From Euphorbia lathyris (lineage: Eukaryota; Streptophyta; Magnoliopsida; Malpighiales; Euphorbiaceae): a DNA stretch of 64,000 nucleotides. The position numbers and the translations under genes are program-made. The DNA is taken from contig NC_088917.1 of assembly GCF_963576675.1 (NCBI RefSeq), positions 81,082,610 to 81,146,609 of the forward strand. The letters are read 5' to 3'. The notes beneath the pieces are model-generated. The model was not told where the DNA came from, did no database searches, and saw only the letters and a program-made list of their open reading frames with translations. Shown one piece after another: positions 62,001 to 64,000 of this stretch (position 1 is its first letter; the number at the start of each line of letters is the position of its first letter).

Positions 62001-64000
62001 ATGAATCCAACAAGCAACAACTCACTCAGACCACTCTTGGAAAAGGAAAAACTTTCAGGGACTGATTTCCTTGACTGTCCTATGAACTCACAAAAAGTTT
62101 GTAGACACGAGTGGAAGGAATCTGTACTGATTGCTACCTTACCAGCCAACAAAAGGGAACACACCTAAGGGAAAGGCCAAATCCAAGTCCAAGGTGAACG
62201 CCCAAAAGGCCAAGTCAAAGACAAGGAAGGCGGCAGCTCCTAAAGGTAGGTTGGCCTTGGCAGATGATATCTGTCACGAGTGTAATGAGAAGGGACACTG
62301 AAAGAACACGTGTCCAAAGCTAAGGGAGAAACAGATGGCTAAAGCTTCTGGTTCTGGCATTTATGTTGTTGAGATAAATCTGGCTATTTCTACATCTTGG
62401 GTTTTAGAGACTAGATGTGGTACTCACATTTGTTCAAATGTGCAGGGACTGAGAAATAGGAGGTTGTTAGAATCTGGTGAAGTGGATCTTCGAGTCGGCA
62501 ATGGTGTTCGTGTAGAGGCCTTGGAGATCGGAGATTACACTTTAGAGATGCCTACTGGTTTAGTTTTAGAACTTAGAGATTGTTGTTTTGTACCTGCAAT
62601 GCGCAGGAATATTATCTCAGTTTCTATGTTGGATATTTCCGGTTTTAATTTTAATATTGGACGTTGTAGGATTTCTATACATCGTGGCAATATTGTTTAT
62701 GGAACCGCATTTCTAGAAAATGGTTTGTATATCCTTGATCTAAAACGTAGTGAATCAATCTATAACATAAACGCTAAAAGGATTAAGACTAATAAACTAA
62801 ATCCTACATATATTTGGCACTGTCGTCTTGGCCACATAAATGAGAAACGCATAACTAGGCTTTACTCTAGTGGAGCGCTAGGGTCATTCGACATGCAGTC
62901 TTATGACACGTGTGAATCTTGTTTAAGAGGGAAGATGACAAAGGCGCCTTTCACCAAAACTGGTGTAAGGGCCACAGAGCTATTGGAACTGATACACTCA
63001 GATGTATGCGGTCCAATGAGCACTAGTGCTAGATCTGGTTTTCTGTACTTTGTTACCTTCACAGATGACTATAGCCGGTATGGGTATGTGTATCTGATGA
63101 AACATAAATCTGAAACTCTTTTGAGATTCAAAGATTTTAAAAATGAAGTAGAAAATCAACTTGGCAAGAAAGTAAAAGCGCTCCGGTCTGATAGAGGGGG
63201 TGAATACTTGAGCCAAGAGTTTGTCTCATTCTTGAGAGAGTGTGGAATTATATCCCAACTCACTCCTCCTGGTACACCCCAATGGAATGGAGTGTCAGAA
63301 AGGAGGAATAGGACCCTGCTCGATATGGTCCGCTCAATGATGAGTCAAGCTTCTCTCCCTATCTCCTTTTGGGGATTTGCTTTGGAAACTGCTGCTCATA
63401 TAATTAACAATACACCGAGCAAGGCAATTAAAGGAACACCATATGAATTATGGACAGGCCGAAAGCCCAACGTTTCCTTCATGAAGATTTAGGGTTGTGA
63501 TGCACATGTCAAGAAATTGATGAGTGGCAAACTAGAGTCCAAATCTGTCAAATGCCAGTTCGTGGTTTACCCTAAGGAAACTAAGGGTTATTACTTCTAC
63601 AACCCAGCCGAGAATAAAACATTCGTGGCTAGGTTTGTAGTCTTTTTGGAAAAGGAATTCCTTTCCAAAGTAGACAGTGGGAGCAATATTGATCTCGCTG
63701 AGATTCAAGACTCACTGAATCCCACAGCAGATGTTGAGGATGCTCAGGTAACCGATTTAGGTCCTCAAGAAATTGAGGAGGCTGAACCAGTTACACAGGA
63801 ACCTAGAAGGTCTGATAGGACATGTCATCAACCCGAAAGGTACGGTTTTGTCGTGACTGATGATGGGGACATAATGGTCGATGACCAGGATGAGCCCAAA
63901 ACTTATCAAGAGGCCATTGAAAGCCCACAATCAAATCAATGGCGTAAAGATATGGAGGCTGAAATGCAGTCTATGCGTGATAACCAAGTGTGGAACTTGG
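62001..64000 (+). pseudogene. Copia gag-pol, decayed, incomplete at window end
   Basis: Gag starts MNPTSNNSLRPLLEKEKLSG (62001) but most of gag is deleted. A knuckle CHECNEKGH-KNTC (62270-62312) has TGA in place of the expected Trp. The protease site reads VLETRCG instead of VLDTG-G, so the catalytic Asp is lost. From 62335 there are 385 open codons: GAG-pre-integrase WHCRLGHINEKRI (about residue 160) and integrase with [17 protein letters not shown] and GVSERRNR, all three acidic residues kept. TAG at 63490-63492 replaces a Trp codon, and the frame then continues (VKCQFVVYPKETKGYYFYNP) to the RT start (TYQEAIESPQSNQWRKDMEAE) at the edge. Confidence 0.85.

Larger units (their letters stand above)
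58653..64000 (+). mobile_element. Copia retrotransposon, 5' part (runs off window)
   Basis: 5' LTR 58653-60356, primer site at 60358, long leader, decayed gag-pol from 62001 to the window end. The 3' half lies outside. Several disabling changes show it is not autonomous. Confidence 0.8.

Overview
The window is intergenic, transposon-packed plant nuclear DNA, most likely from a eudicot. The evidence is Sirevirus-type and other Ty1/Copia elements, plant LINE fragments with a C-terminal RNase H domain, an iMet-primed TRIM, a BED/hAT transposon, and AT-rich non-coding DNA. No rRNA, tRNA gene, CRISPR array or convincing host gene was seen. The only long intact reading frames belong to retroelements.

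Layout. (1) 1-5.3 kb, minus strand: 3' part of a Sirevirus-like Copia element, with partial 3' LTR, a cluster of polypurine tracts, an env-like frame broken by two amber codons but with its own TATA-like upstream region, and the pol RNase H end. (2) 5.5-6.5 kb, minus: N-terminal part of a LINE ORF1, frameshifted. (3) 6.54-23.25 kb: a tandem array of about 7.2 copies of a roughly 2.07-kb unit. Each complete unit carries a 5'-truncated LINE 3' end (RNase H) and a tRNA-like head with A and B boxes. Two successive blocks of exactly 4,591 bp form a higher-order repeat. Unit 2 holds a Gypsy-like LTR fragment. (4) 23.25-24.2 kb: Copia gag remnant split by a tandem TRIM. (5) 24.2-57.3 kb: six head-to-tail copies (R1-R6) of a second repeat of about 3-4 kb with a decayed Lys/Glu-rich frame I do not recognise. 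They are interrupted by an intact Copia element (32.7-38.5 kb), LINE ends (39.2-40.5 and 42.1-42.45 kb), a solo LTR (41.4 kb), one more 2-kb-array-type unit (42.9-44.0 kb), a deleted Copia (44.95-46.2 kb) and a dead hAT transposon (47.65-50.8 kb). (6) 57.3-58.65 kb, minus: Copia RT fragment. (7) 58.65 kb to the window end, plus: another Copia with a 1.7-kb LTR and decayed gag-pol.

The content is nested decay and tandem amplification, not cooperating genes. The points most worth following are the young Copia, which has no recognisable tRNA primer site but has a perfect 13-nt complement to its U5 next to the LTR; the higher-order array and its related unit at 43 kb; and the env-like frame with a possible internal promoter. 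All identifications come from reading motifs by eye. No database search was run and identities are estimates.
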